Shown: piece after piece, positions 15,202 to 24,638 of the stretch
How the letters are laid out: every line of letters begins with the position of its first letter
Position numbering within the stretch: position 1 is the stretch's first letter
Source of the DNA: Gammaproteobacteria bacterium
GTDB taxonomy: Bacteria; Pseudomonadota; Gammaproteobacteria; Arenicellales; Arenicellaceae
DNA: 42,700 nt
Assembly (NCBI GenBank): GCA_017854775.1
Contig: JAFMHC010000015.1
Span: forward strand, 1 to 42,700
Direction of reading: 5' to 3'
Position numbers and translations under genes: made by a program
Notes under the pieces: generated by a model
Databases searched by the model: none
Told to the model about the DNA's origin: nothing
Seen by the model: the letters and a program-made list of their open reading frames with translations, nothing else

Positions 15202-16625
15202 ATTGGTCACTTTTTTTGCGCTACCTAATGGATGCTTTACTAAGCATTAAGTTTATCTTAATGGGTATGCTGGTGGTTGTTATGGTTTTGCTCGGCCTCT
15301 ATCTTGTGCTTGAAACGCCGAACTATAAAACCTCTTGGATTATGCTCCTACCGGGTACCGAGCGCGCATCAACGATCAGCCTCGATAACATCGGCGAAGC
15401 ACGCAGCAACGGCAGCAATGCTTACGGGAGCGTCTCGATTAGCCCTAAAAACACCTATAAAGAAATCGCCTTGAGCGATGCTGTAATTAACAAAGCAGCG
15501 AAAGAGTATGGCGTTGCCGCAAATGCCTTTAGCAAGCCCCGCATCACGCTGATCGACCAAACTCCCGCTATGAAATTCACGCTAATCGGTGAGTCTCAAG
15601 AAGAGTTAATCTTCAGAGCGCAACTCTATAACAAAACCTTTCATGCAACTTTGGATGACCTTAGGCGCAATGAGATTGATCGAAACTTTAAAGGCATTGA
15701 AATCAACCTCGAAGAAGCTAAGCGACGACTTGGCCAAGCCCGGCAAGATATCGTTGCCTATCAGATCAAAAGTTCTATTGTCTCCGATGACCAGTTTAAA
15801 CGTTGGACCGACGACACCGAGCAACTAAGAGCCGAACGTACTAAAACAGATATTGAGCTGGCCTCACTTAATGCGATGTTGGAGGTATCTCTAGCTCAGC
15901 TGGGTATTACCTCGCTTCAAGCCCAAGCACTTTTAACCCGCCAGGCAAATCCGACGGTTACCGAAACCCTGAAAACCTTGAGCGAGAAACTCGCCGAGTT
16001 GGCAAGTATTAGCTCTCGCTACGCCGCCGAAAACCCGATCAGAAAAACCCTCGCTCGCGACATCAAAGGCCTAACCATAGAGGTACGAAAGTTGTTAAAC
16101 GGCGTACCAGATTTGGCGCAAATAGATAATCATCACCTTTACGGTTTGTTGTCCATGAGTAACGTTGAAAATGTTAAGCAGGTAAATAAATCAATAGCTA
16201 AACTGAGTGGTTTAATCGCTCAACGCCAGGCTCTAATTGACAGTCGAGAGCAGTACCTTGCGCGAGTAAAAAATCATACTCAGGGCGCCGCAACACTTGC
16301 TGACTTGCAAAGAGTGCATCAGATCGCCGAGGCTATTTTCAGTTCGGCGCTGGCCAAGCTCGACACCAGTCGTTTAGACATCTACGCCACCTACCCATTA
16401 ACTCAGCTACTCACGCAACCAGGGGCAACGATCAAGCGTGATCGCCTACAGAGTAAGCTGATGATTGTCGCTAGTATTTTGGTATACGCAATGTTGGCCT
16501 TGGCCTTAGCACTCATACAAGTTCGTAAAAGAGTAATTTCAGCTACTAAAAAGACAACTGCTAGTAATCCGGCCAAAGGGCATGAATTTAAATCCTTCAG
16601 CTTGCTGACGGGTTCAGGTAAATAG
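15198..16625 (+). CDS. Polysaccharide co-polymerase / chain-length determinant (Wzz-like, no kinase)
   Basis: This 475-residue inner-membrane protein has a transmembrane helix near each end (about 17-38 and 430-455) and a long periplasmic domain rich in coiled-coil helices (about 150-240 and 320-380). This is the topology of Wzz/GNVR chain-length proteins. TYPLTQLLTQPGATIK before the second helix fits the proline-rich segment of the family. No Walker A or tyrosine-rich tail follows, so there is no Wzc-type kinase, and no separate kinase is seen in the cluster. It should set chain length with the Wzy protein downstream and the Wza-like channel. Confidence 0.88.
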   Translation: MNWSLFLRYLMDALLSIKFILMGMLVVVMVLLGLYLVLETPNYKTSWIMLLPGTERASTISLDNIGEARSNGSNAYGSVSISPKNTYKEIALSDAVINKAAKEYGVAANAFSKPRITLIDQTPAMKFTLIGESQEELIFRAQLYNKTFHATLDDLRRNEIDRNFKGIEINLEEAKRRLGQARQDIVAYQIKSSIVSDDQFKRWTDDTEQLRAERTKTDIELASLNAMLEVSLAQLGITSLQAQALLTRQANPTVTETLKTLSEKLAELASISSRYAAENPIRKTLARDIKGLTIEVRKLLNGVPDLAQIDNHHLYGLLSMSNVENVKQVNKSIAKLSGLIAQRQALIDSREQYLARVKNHTQGAATLADLQRVHQIAEAIFSSALAKLDTSRLDIYATYPLTQLLTQPGATIKRDRLQSKLMIVASILVYAMLALALALIQVRKRVISATKKTTASNPAKGHEFKSFSLLTGSGK

Positions 16626-16632
16626 GCAAGTC

Positions 16633-18003
16633 ATGAACACTCTAATAAAGCACATCAACCGCGATGAGCGATGGTCGACATTTGGCAGCTTAAATTTAGA
16701 AGAAAGAGCTGTTACCTGGTCTATCGCCTACACCTTCGTTTTTTACCTAGTAGGTGCCCTATACCTCGTCGCTCCCGTGGTTGGCTGGGCAATGATCGTG
16801 GTGTTAATCGGTCGATGGGCGATGGGGAATTCGTCGACTAAGCAAAGCGCGCGTTGGATAATTTACTGCTGGCTAGTCTGCGCTTTGATGCTCGAGCTAA
16901 CGCTTGTGATCGGTCATATCGACTTTAACCTAGGTCTGGGCAAGATTATAAAATCCACCATTGGTTGGGCCAAAGGCTGGGCGTTGCTAAGTGTTTTTAT
17001 TGTAGTCGGTTTCAGTTTGAATATTCGCTATCAAACGGTTTGCCGCGCCGCCTGTGTTGTTGGTTTGGTTGCATTGATGCTGACGCCTTTGCTAATACTG
17101 GCTTATGTCGTCGGGCTTCCTGATCACTTATATGTATCGCCACTAAAAGTTTTGGGTGGCGCAGGTGATGAATTTTTTACCGTCATTTTGTATGAAATTG
17201 ACCCAGGTAATGGCGCACCTCGCTGGCGCTTTTTCGCTCCTTGGGCGCCAGCCGTAGGCTTAGTCGCGAACATCTACTTTTTATGCGCATGGTTTGAAAA
17301 AGAAGCTAAGTGGCGCGTCATTGGTTTACTCGGTAATGCGCTAATGATCGTTATGGCCGCGTCGCGTATGGGCATGATCGTTATGTTGCTAGTGCCATTG
17401 GCTGTATGGGGACTATCTCGACTAGCCCGTCCTTGGTTGATGGTCAGCGCCGCGCTTACTTTATTGCTGCTGGTGATGTTTTTCGATCCGATTTCTCACG
17501 CGCTACTGACCCTGCTTGACGATATTAAAGGAGCTCGTGCCGATTCAACTCGTGTGCGTGCGGCGCTTGGTAACATAGCGGTCTATCGCTGGCAGTCTGA
17601 AGCCTATTGGTTTGGTCATGGTGTTGTTGAGAGTGGCAGCCACTTGGTCGAATTTATGCCCATCGGGTCTCACCATAATTGGTACGGGCTGCTATTTGTA
17701 AAAGGCATGGTCGGGTTTTTGAGCTTTCTAATTCCGTTTACCCTAACTACTTGTGTATTGTTAGTAAAAGCACAATACCAAGTAAGCGCGCGCTTGGCAT
17801 TGGGCATGTGTTTAATCATCGGCTTCTTTTCTCTTAGCGAAAATATTGAAGCTCTCGCCTATATGACATGGCCGGCGTGGTTGATAATCGGCATTGGCTT
17901 ACGCAGTGCAATCCGAGATATCGACACCTATCAAAACAATCTATTGGGTCAATTTAGATTACTCTCCGAGCAGCACAAGCACGCCACTGTGTTGTCGGCC
18001 TAA
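16633..18003 (+). CDS. O-antigen polymerase/ligase family protein (Wzy-like)
   Basis: This 456-residue membrane protein has about ten to twelve hydrophobic helices. In its C-terminal half comes a periplasmic loop with DSTRVRAALGN and later GSHHNWYGLLFVKGMVG, the type of His-containing region typical of Wzy_C/O-antigen ligase proteins. In this setting a polymerase that joins lipid-linked repeat units is most likely; a ligase cannot be ruled out. It starts 7 bp after the Wzz-like gene and is followed 25 bp later by a glycosyltransferase gene, so all are probably one transcript. As is common for this family, sequence conservation is low outside the loop. Confidence 0.85.
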   Translation: MNTLIKHINRDERWSTFGSLNLEERAVTWSIAYTFVFYLVGALYLVAPVVGWAMIVVLIGRWAMGNSSTKQSARWIIYCWLVCALMLELTLVIGHIDFNLGLGKIIKSTIGWAKGWALLSVFIVVGFSLNIRYQTVCRAACVVGLVALMLTPLLILAYVVGLPDHLYVSPLKVLGGAGDEFFTVILYEIDPGNGAPRWRFFAPWAPAVGLVANIYFLCAWFEKEAKWRVIGLLGNALMIVMAASRMGMIVMLLVPLAVWGLSRLARPWLMVSAALTLLLLVMFFDPISHALLTLLDDIKGARADSTRVRAALGNIAVYRWQSEAYWFGHGVVESGSHLVEFMPIGSHHNWYGLLFVKGMVGFLSFLIPFTLTTCVLLVKAQYQVSARLALGMCLIIGFFSLSENIEALAYMTWPAWLIIGIGLRSAIRDIDTYQNNLLGQFRLLSEQHKHATVLSA

Positions 18004-18028
18004 TTCATTTCATCGCAAAGGGGGTCGT

Positions 18029-18982
18029 ATGAAATTTTCAATTGTCATTCCGCTATATAACAAGCAAGACTCGATTCGCCGTGCTCTGCATTCTGTTTTT
18101 GATCAAGTAGATTACGACGCTACGCAGTATGAAGTTATCGTTGTTGATGACGGCTCGAACGATAACTCCCTAGATATCGTGAACAGCATTAAACGAGAGC
18201 ACTGCGATAGACAGATCACCGTCTATTCACAGATCAACGCCGGAGTGTCTGCGGCGCGCAATAAAGGGTTAGAGATAGCCCGTTCAGACTACATTGCTTT
18301 TTTGGATGCTGACGATACCTATGAGCCGAACTTTCTCAGCGAGATCGCAGGGCTGATCAACCAGTTTCCTTCGGCTGCGATGTTCGCCACAGCCTACCGC
18401 TTTGTCGACACAAGTGCCGGTACCCGACGAAACGCCAGTATTGCTGGTACTCAGAATTCGCTGAGGCCGCAACTACTTGAAGACTATTTCTATAGTGCGG
18501 CGAACGGCGATCTGCCGATTACCTCCTCTAGTGTGTGTATTGGTAAAAATGCACTCGAAGGCGTCGGAGGATTTCCAGTCGGTGAAAATATGGGCGAAGA
18601 TCAAGCTGTTTGGTCGCAAATTGCGCTCAAACACCCGATAGCTATTAGCCCAAATGTGTGCGCCAATTACTTTGAAGCAACCGCTAGTTCTCTGATGCAA
18701 GTGGTTGTGCCTAGTGATGAAATGCCGTTTAGTAAGCGCCTACAACAACAACTTGATCAAGGGCAGGTAGCCAACAGCCAAAGATCGTCGTTAAAAAAAT
18801 ACATTGCTGGCCATTTGCTTGATCTGGTCAGGCGCAATCTTAAGGCCGGCGATATGTCTAGCGCTAGATCCTTGCTCGATGACCGGCGGACACATAAACA
18901 GTTTAAACGTTACCTGTATTGGCGAGCGCAATTTTGTGTATTGAAACTTACTCAAACAGTTCGGCCCCTTTGTGCGATTTAG
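18029..18982 (+). CDS. GT2-family glycosyltransferase
   Basis: This 317-residue cytoplasmic GT-A enzyme begins SIVIPLYNKQDSIRRAL, has VIVVDDGSNDNS (nucleotide-sugar site) and AFLDADDTYEP, which supplies the metal-binding DxD. The acidic region GENMGEDQAVW fits the acceptor-side catalytic position. It would add one sugar of the repeat unit; donor and acceptor are unknown. The ATG at 18029 has AAGGGGG upstream; a frame open from 17894 would overlap the Wzy gene and gives no domain sequence. Confidence 0.92.
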   Translation: MKFSIVIPLYNKQDSIRRALHSVFDQVDYDATQYEVIVVDDGSNDNSLDIVNSIKREHCDRQITVYSQINAGVSAARNKGLEIARSDYIAFLDADDTYEPNFLSEIAGLINQFPSAAMFATAYRFVDTSAGTRRNASIAGTQNSLRPQLLEDYFYSAANGDLPITSSSVCIGKNALEGVGGFPVGENMGEDQAVWSQIALKHPIAISPNVCANYFEATASSLMQVVVPSDEMPFSKRLQQQLDQGQVANSQRSSLKKYIAGHLLDLVRRNLKAGDMSSARSLLDDRRTHKQFKRYLYWRAQFCVLKLTQTVRPLCAI

Positions 18983-19028
18983 CTCTATTTCGCGCACCGG
19001 CGCTGCCCGTATTTCAAGGATAAAAATT

Positions 19029-19913
19029 ATGAAAAAACCAACTAACTTGCCAAGCTTTATAGTAATTGGAGCTGCTAAATCGGGCACAACCACGCTATAT
19101 CAACATCTAAAAGCTCACCCCGATATCTTCATGCCAGATTTTAAAGAACCGCATTACTTTGTGTCTGAGCAGAAATTAAATTTTAAGGTAATTGCTAGCG
19201 AGGATGATTATCGACGTTTATTTTGCCGAAGCGGCCATGCATTAAGCGGTGAAGCCTCAACCGGCTATCTTTACTTTCCTGAGGCAGCGCAAAAAATAAA
19301 GCAACTAATCCCGGAATGCAAAATCATTGCATTGGTGAGAGACCCAAGCGCTCGAGCTTTTTCAATGTGGGGTCATCAGATAAGAGAAGGGCTTGAGGAG
19401 CTGTCGTTTGATGCTGCGGTACGCGAGGAGCTCACCGGAAAAACACGCCTACACAAAGGGGTAGAATACGGATTCAACTATTGTAAATTGGGGATGATAT
19501 CTGAACACTTAATTGAGTATCAAAAGCAGTTTGGTGAATCAAATGTGCTCATTGCTGACTATGAATTATTACGCACCAACCCAGTAAAACTGATGACTCA
19601 GATCTACCGTTTTCTAGACCTGCCGGATGCAGCGCCTATTGGGCTTCAAACGCGTTATAACGCCTCTGGAAAACCTAAATTTGATTGGCTGCACTCGTTT
19701 TTAAACAATAAGAGCCGCTTTCGTTCTATGATGACTTACCCTGTAAAGTACTTGCTAGGAGAAAAGTTTACCCACACTGTATGGCAAACACTCCGTAATA
19801 AAAATATTAACGCAGGAACACGCCACGCCATGTCGAAAGACACCGCAGCATTACTTGAAAGACACTTTGCAGAGGAAAAATCTAGATTAGCAACTCTTGT
19901 TACTCGAGGCTAA
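19029..19913 (+). CDS. Sulfotransferase of the exopolysaccharide cluster
   Basis: This 294-residue protein has both PAPS-binding elements of the sulfotransferase family. The 5'-phosphosulfate loop is FIVIGAAKSGTTTLYQHL near the N-terminus, and the 3'-phosphate site is IALVRDPSARAFSMW at about 97-111. KEPHYF after the first loop is common in heparan-type and bacterial carbohydrate sulfotransferases. It probably transfers sulfate to a sugar of the polymer or repeat unit, giving a charged polysaccharide. The ATG at 19029 has AAGGA upstream. It is the last gene of the plus-strand operon and converges with the minus-strand operon. Confidence 0.92.
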   Translation: MKKPTNLPSFIVIGAAKSGTTTLYQHLKAHPDIFMPDFKEPHYFVSEQKLNFKVIASEDDYRRLFCRSGHALSGEASTGYLYFPEAAQKIKQLIPECKIIALVRDPSARAFSMWGHQIREGLEELSFDAAVREELTGKTRLHKGVEYGFNYCKLGMISEHLIEYQKQFGESNVLIADYELLRTNPVKLMTQIYRFLDLPDAAPIGLQTRYNASGKPKFDWLHSFLNNKSRFRSMMTYPVKYLLGEKFTHTVWQTLRNKNINAGTRHAMSKDTAALLERHFAEEKSRLATLVTRG

Positions 19914-19967
19914 ATCTCATAGAGAATGTGAAAAATTAGGGACCTCCAATAGCCAGTCGTGTTGCTC

Positions 19968-20990
19968 TTAAATTATTCTATTCATTACTTTACGTTGTAG
20001 AGCTTGTGGCATTAAGGCCAAGCCAAGGCTGGCAACCGATGTTTCAATTGTCTTGCGCAGCTCTTGCGTTAGCGCAAGTGGGCTAGTTTTGAAGGCGTTC
20101 CACATTAAGCTTAACGCTAGCTTGCCCTGCCCCTGAAACACACATCTTCTTGCGAGGTAGCGATACTGAAATGCTTTAGCGATAGGGCCATATTGTTTTG
20201 CGAAGCGTGGCGCATAACTCTCAAGTTTTACTAACAACGCTGACCAGGTTTCAAATTGTTTGTCTACGTCGGCTGATAAGCCACCTGTGTTTAATCGGTA
20301 GTTAGTAAGAGGCTTGTCGATATAATGAAACTGAGCGCCAGTTAATAGAGCGATACGGGTCCAACAATCAACGTCCTCTGATTGTCTTAGCGCTTCGTCA
20401 AAGTACTGAATATATGGCAGGCCATTGTCGGTTTTGTCGTCCGTGGTAAAAGCGATTTGTTGCAATACGCCTTTACGAATGACTGGCACCGAACCATTGC
20501 CGATAGGGTTGCGGCAAAAAATATCGTTGGCCTGAAAACCGTGCTTTTTCTTTGGCGCTTGAAGTCGGCCAAGTGACTGGCTTTGTTCATCGACAAATAG
20601 CGATGAGCAAAAACTAACGCCGCAATTGGGCTCTGCTTGCATTAAGCGTATGTGCTGTTCAATTTTATCAGCCTGCCAGAAATCATCAGAGTCCAAAAAG
20701 GCGATGTACTCACCGTTAGCATTACGAATGCCGGTGTTACGTGCCCCAGCAAGGCCTCGATTTTTTTGCTGCACAATGCGAAGTCGCGGGTCGCTGAATT
20801 TTTGTTTTACAAGAGCGATAGACTGGTCGGGGCTTTGATCATCGACCACAATAATTTCCAGATTGAGATAGGTCTGTGCAAGCACCGAGCTAAGCGCTTT
20901 CTCGATATATTGTTCAACGTTATAGACCGGGATCACCACACTAACCAGTGGTGTTGATTTGTTTGTCTCGATGTTAGTGTGTTTTGGCAT
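19968..20990 (-). CDS. GT2-family glycosyltransferase
   Basis: This 340-residue protein is GT-A fold, family 2. It opens with VSVVIPVYNVEQYIEKAL and has IIVVDDQSPDQS and IAFLDSDDFWQADK, which contains the DxD. QSEDVDCWTRIA is the likely acceptor-side acidic region. It is a second chain-assembly glycosyltransferase of the cluster, but lies in the minus-strand operon with the nitric-oxide sensor genes. Its start overlaps the end of the flippase gene by 17 bases, so translation is probably coupled. The C-terminal 100 residues are basic and may contact the membrane. Confidence 0.92.
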   Translation of the reverse strand: MPKHTNIETNKSTPLVSVVIPVYNVEQYIEKALSSVLAQTYLNLEIIVVDDQSPDQSIALVKQKFSDPRLRIVQQKNRGLAGARNTGIRNANGEYIAFLDSDDFWQADKIEQHIRLMQAEPNCGVSFCSSLFVDEQSQSLGRLQAPKKKHGFQANDIFCRNPIGNGSVPVIRKGVLQQIAFTTDDKTDNGLPYIQYFDEALRQSEDVDCWTRIALLTGAQFHYIDKPLTNYRLNTGGLSADVDKQFETWSALLVKLESYAPRFAKQYGPIAKAFQYRYLARRCVFQGQGKLALSLMWNAFKTSPLALTQELRKTIETSVASLGLALMPQALQRKVMNRII

Positions 20991-22323
20991 ATTCAGTGTT
21001 ACCCAAGGTAGAGTTTGTTATTTTGCTTTGAGCCTCATGTGAGACTAGCAGCGCATCGTCGCCAAACACTTTTCGCCAAACGTAGGCTAAATAAAGTGGG
21101 TGGCTGACGGCATAGATAATTAAAATTGTACTGGCTACAGCGGTCAGGCTAATGTTCACGGCGATACTAACTGAGACAATAAAGATCACGGTAAACACCA
21201 TGTTCCATTTGAAATCGAGGTCGATACGGTCGGTGGCTAAAGTCAGCGCCGAGGCACTTTCGGCTAACGGTCTTGGCAATGCTGATAAACACAATAAAGT
21301 GAGAATAGGAACGGCGTTAAGCCATTGATCACCAAACACAATCGGTACATAAATAAAGGCTAAGCCAGCTTGTAGAGAGATCAGTGGCACCGCAATCAGG
21401 GCTATTTTCTTTAAGTTGCCAACGAAGCGTGCCTTTAATTCAATGGCATTGTCCTTTACCGCACAAAGGTTGGGATAGAGCGCTGAATTTATGGCGTTGA
21501 TCAGGGTTAAGCTAAAACCTAAGCCTGCATTGCGCGCAAAATAATAGAGCCCCAAGGCTTCCATCCCAAGTACTCGCCCAATGATCATGTTGTCGAGGTT
21601 TAGGCGCGCGGTTTTTAACAACTCTATACTTAAGTAGTAACGCCCAAATTGCAGCACATCACGCCAAAGCTTAAAACTGAAGAATGGGCCGCTTGGTTTC
21701 CAGCGATAAGCATAGCGATAACCAAACACCCAGATCGGTGAGGTAAGAAATTTAGGTAGAACGATGGCCCATGCACCTAAGCCTGATAGGGCCAACAATG
21801 TGGTGATCACGTTGTCGATGCCCACTTGACCGCCGTCAATTAAAGCCACCGTTTTTAAACGTTGGTCACGTTGTACTAACGAAGCTTGCACCATGCCGAA
21901 TGGCATTAACAAATAGGTTAATGATAATACTTGTAGCATCGGCACTAACTCTGGCGTGGCGTAAAACTGCGCCAAAGGATAAGCCGCGGCACATTGAATG
22001 AAGAATAAACTAATGCAAAATATAAAATTGAGACGATAGGCTGTGTTAGTAATTGCCTTCAAATCATGGTCTGAACACTGAACGATCTTGGCGCCAATAC
22101 CGTTTCGGTTAAATACACGTATCAGCTCGTTGACGGTTAACACCAACGCTGCCAAACCAAATAGCAAGGGGTCCATAACGCGGGCTAATACGACCGCCGT
22201 AATCAGACGCGTAATGCGCACAAAAAGTTCGCTAGCGCCAAGCCAACCTAAGTTATGTAGAAATAGGTTCTCCGCTCGACCCGATGTGAGAGCCTTTATG
22301 CTATTTTTTAGACGAATAAACAT
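20974..22323 (-). CDS. Oligosaccharide flippase (Wzx/WzxC-like)
   Basis: This 449-residue integral membrane protein has about 12-14 hydrophobic segments and belongs to the polysaccharide-transporter branch of the MOP superfamily. The N-terminus has NLGWLGASELFVRITRLITA followed by AVVLARVMDP. LYYFARNAGLGFSLTLINAINSA (helix 7-8 region, given in part) is typical of WzxC-type proteins. It moves lipid-linked repeat units across the inner membrane, supplying the Wzy protein. It is 15 bp downstream of the hybrid-kinase gene and so is co-transcribed with the regulator, sensor and kinase genes. This places export under the same promoter as its regulator. Confidence 0.9.
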   Translation of the reverse strand: MFIRLKNSIKALTSGRAENLFLHNLGWLGASELFVRITRLITAVVLARVMDPLLFGLAALVLTVNELIRVFNRNGIGAKIVQCSDHDLKAITNTAYRLNFIFCISLFFIQCAAAYPLAQFYATPELVPMLQVLSLTYLLMPFGMVQASLVQRDQRLKTVALIDGGQVGIDNVITTLLALSGLGAWAIVLPKFLTSPIWVFGYRYAYRWKPSGPFFSFKLWRDVLQFGRYYLSIELLKTARLNLDNMIIGRVLGMEALGLYYFARNAGLGFSLTLINAINSALYPNLCAVKDNAIELKARFVGNLKKIALIAVPLISLQAGLAFIYVPIVFGDQWLNAVPILTLLCLSALPRPLAESASALTLATDRIDLDFKWNMVFTVIFIVSVSIAVNISLTAVASTILIIYAVSHPLYLAYVWRKVFGDDALLVSHEAQSKITNSTLGNTEYAKTH

Positions 22324-22338
22324 GACGAGTATCAGCGC

Positions 22339-24087
22339 CTAACCCAGAGCATCCAACTCTTGTTGGATAAGTGGTTTTAGCTCTCGCATTATTTGATCAA
22401 CATCGGCAATATGCTTGCTGAGGTTACTTGAATTCGGTTCGTTTTCGATTTGCAAAAGAGCATTAGCTAAATGGCTTAGACCAATGCTACTAGCAGCGCC
22501 TTTAATTGAATGGCAGACACCTTTCACTTTGTCGGTGTTGCCGCTATTGGCAAATTCTTTGAGCTGCTCTAATTCACCATAGGCATGATCTAAAAAAGTG
22601 GGCGCTATGGCCTTAAAAATATCTTTGTGTGAATCGCCAAATTGGGTTTTAAGATAGGTAAAGTCGAACGATTCGAATTTTGCTTGTTCAACGATGCTAG
22701 TCGGCTCCATAAAACTACCTCCAAAATCAGGTTTGACCCACAGCGTTCTAGGCACGTCGTTCAGTGCCGCGGCTAGTTGGCCGAGGCCCAGAGGCTTGCT
22801 TAAAAAGGCATCAAAACCCAAATTCAACAAACGTTCGCGTTGATCTTGGTAACTTGATGCAGTAAGGGCAATGCAGTAGTGCTGCGAGGTTGCTTTTTTT
22901 GCTGCACGTATGGCCTTGATAGTTTCTTCACCGTTCATAACCGGCATCAGAATATCGAGTATCACCACGTCGTAATCGTTGTGTTCGAGCTTCGCCATGG
23001 CTTCGGCGCCATTATTGGTAACCTCTGCTTGTTGACCTAGTTGAGCCAATTGGGCGGTAATTACTTTTTGATTGGTAGGGTTATCCTCTGCCACCAATAT
23101 CTTTAAAGTCGGCAGTGACGCGATCGTTGGGCTTTTAGCACGAACAGCACCTTGATCTGCGTTGGCCAGTGCTTGTACCGGCAGATTAAGTTCAAAAATA
23201 CTGCCACGGCCGACTTTACTCTCGCAGGTGATTTTACCCATCATCAGCTCACTTAACTGCTGGCAGATTGCCAACCCAAGGCCCACCCCTTGATCGGGCC
23301 GACCAATTTGCTCGTAGGCGTTGAAAATCCGTATTATTTGATCCGCTGGAATGCCCACGCCGGTGTCGACGACCTTAACCTTAAGCATGCCCATGCCCTG
23401 CGAAATTACATCACTCTGATAAGAAATATCCACGAGGATGCCGCCTCGCTTTGTGTTCTTTAGCGCATTTGCAATAAGGTTATTAATAATTTGTTTATAG
23501 CGCCCTTTATCGATGGAAACCCTTTTCGGCACTGTATCATCCATTCGAAAATCCAACTTCAAGCCTTTGTCTTTGGCTTCTAAGCTAAACATCGTCATAA
23601 TATTTTTATGGATGCGGCGCATGTCTTCGGCTTGCGGGTTTATATTAACGCGCCCGGCTTCAATTTTAGTGATATCAAGCATATCGCTGAGCAATACGAT
23701 TAGCGATCTAGCTCCGCTGTTGATGGTATCTAGGTAATCGGCCTGAGCGTCGTCGAGTTTGCTTTTGAGTAAGATCTCCGACAAACCAATGATGGCGTTT
23801 AGTGGGGTTCTGACTTCATGGCTCATTTGCCCCATAAAAGCAGACCGATCGTTTAGCGATGCTTGTAAGCGCTGATTGGTGACACTGAGCTCATAGGTAG
23901 CTTGCTTGATGTCGTCCTCAAGTTTTAGCTGGCTCGACTCGAGCGCCTGGTTAGCCTCAAAAAGCTCTCGCGATTTCACTTCGAGTACGCTCTCAGCCTC
24001 AGCGCGCGCCTTCTTTAAACGCTTACACCGTGCCTGAGAAAGCTCCAGCCTTTTCTTTGTATCTTCTTCCATGACGCTGATCGGCAA
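22339..24087 (-). CDS. Soluble hybrid histidine kinase, HisKA-HATPase-REC-HPt (H-NOX partner)
   Basis: This 582-residue cytoplasmic kinase has no membrane segment. It begins with a coiled coil (about 8-80), then HisKA with FMGQMSHEVRTPLN (His90) and an ATPase domain with NALKNT (Asn207), DTGVGIP (241-247) and GVGLGLAI. A receiver follows (about 328-440; acidic pair at 334-335, phospho-Asp378 in ILDILMP, Lys431). A C-terminal HPt has VCHSIKGAAS (His526). With no sensor domain of its own, it should take input from the H-NOX protein encoded just before it, as in known H-NOX kinases. The start is TTG at 24087, next to the H-NOX stop, or ATG at 24072. Confidence 0.94.
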   Translation of the reverse strand: MPISVMEEDTKKRLELSQARCKRLKKARAEAESVLEVKSRELFEANQALESSQLKLEDDIKQATYELSVTNQRLQASLNDRSAFMGQMSHEVRTPLNAIIGLSEILLKSKLDDAQADYLDTINSGARSLIVLLSDMLDITKIEAGRVNINPQAEDMRRIHKNIMTMFSLEAKDKGLKLDFRMDDTVPKRVSIDKGRYKQIINNLIANALKNTKRGGILVDISYQSDVISQGMGMLKVKVVDTGVGIPADQIIRIFNAYEQIGRPDQGVGLGLAICQQLSELMMGKITCESKVGRGSIFELNLPVQALANADQGAVRAKSPTIASLPTLKILVAEDNPTNQKVITAQLAQLGQQAEVTNNGAEAMAKLEHNDYDVVILDILMPVMNGEETIKAIRAAKKATSQHYCIALTASSYQDQRERLLNLGFDAFLSKPLGLGQLAAALNDVPRTLWVKPDFGGSFMEPTSIVEQAKFESFDFTYLKTQFGDSHKDIFKAIAPTFLDHAYGELEQLKEFANSGNTDKVKGVCHSIKGAASSIGLSHLANALLQIENEPNSSNLSKHIADVDQIMRELKPLIQQELDALG

Positions 24088-24633
24088 TTACTCGCCGTCT
24101 CCAGTTCGTATCGTAAAGTGCGCCGACTTGTGGTCTTGCCCTATGTCGCTAGTGAGCAATTCTTCATTGTTACCGAAAAATTTAAGGCAGGCCCCAACCA
24201 GCGAATGCGCCACTAATGCTAGCGGGCGAGGTGAGGTGTAAGACAGGGTTAAGATAGCGCCCTGCTGAGTATAACTAAACGAGGGTAGTTCGGCATCAGG
24301 ATAGAGTTTTTTTACCTCTACGTGAATGTGGTCATCGATCTGTTTCAGCATTTCAGCGGCGCTTCCTACGTTATCAAAAAATAGGCTGTAGTCACGTTTA
24401 AAAACCATAAATAGATGGTCTGAAAACCTTCCTAGTAACACCGTTGCCTCGGTCTCAGTTTCAGCCACGGCTTGCGTCAGCAATTGGATGAGTTCTTGGT
24501 AATCATAGAGGCCGACTCTCGAGTAGGCTCCGTCTGATTTAACCCCGCTGTCATCGATTATTTTTTGAGCCGTGTCTTCGCCCAACTCTTGTTCGATAAA
24601 TTCAACGAACTCTGACAATATAATTCCTTTCAT
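24088..24633 (-). CDS. Stand-alone H-NOX haem nitric-oxide sensor
   Basis: This 181-residue protein is an H-NOX domain (MKGIILSEFVEFIEQELGE at the start). The proximal haem ligand is His104, in HIHVEVKKLYPDAELPSF, by spacing to Pro117. The YxSxR motif that holds the haem propionates is Y132-T-S134-P-R136. By my alignment the distal Tyr that lets some H-NOX proteins bind oxygen (Tyr140 in the Thermoanaerobacter protein) is Val141 here, so it should prefer NO. Bacterial H-NOX proteins usually inhibit or control a co-encoded kinase. It lies 5 bp after the HTH-receiver gene and abuts the kinase gene. A GAGGG ribosome site precedes the ATG. Confidence 0.95.
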   Translation of the reverse strand: MKGIILSEFVEFIEQELGEDTAQKIIDDSGVKSDGAYSRVGLYDYQELIQLLTQAVAETETEATVLLGRFSDHLFMVFKRDYSLFFDNVGSAAEMLKQIDDHIHVEVKKLYPDAELPSFSYTQQGAILTLSYTSPRPLALVAHSLVGACLKFFGNNEELLTSDIGQDHKSAHFTIRTGDGE

Positions 24634-24638
24634 AGTCG

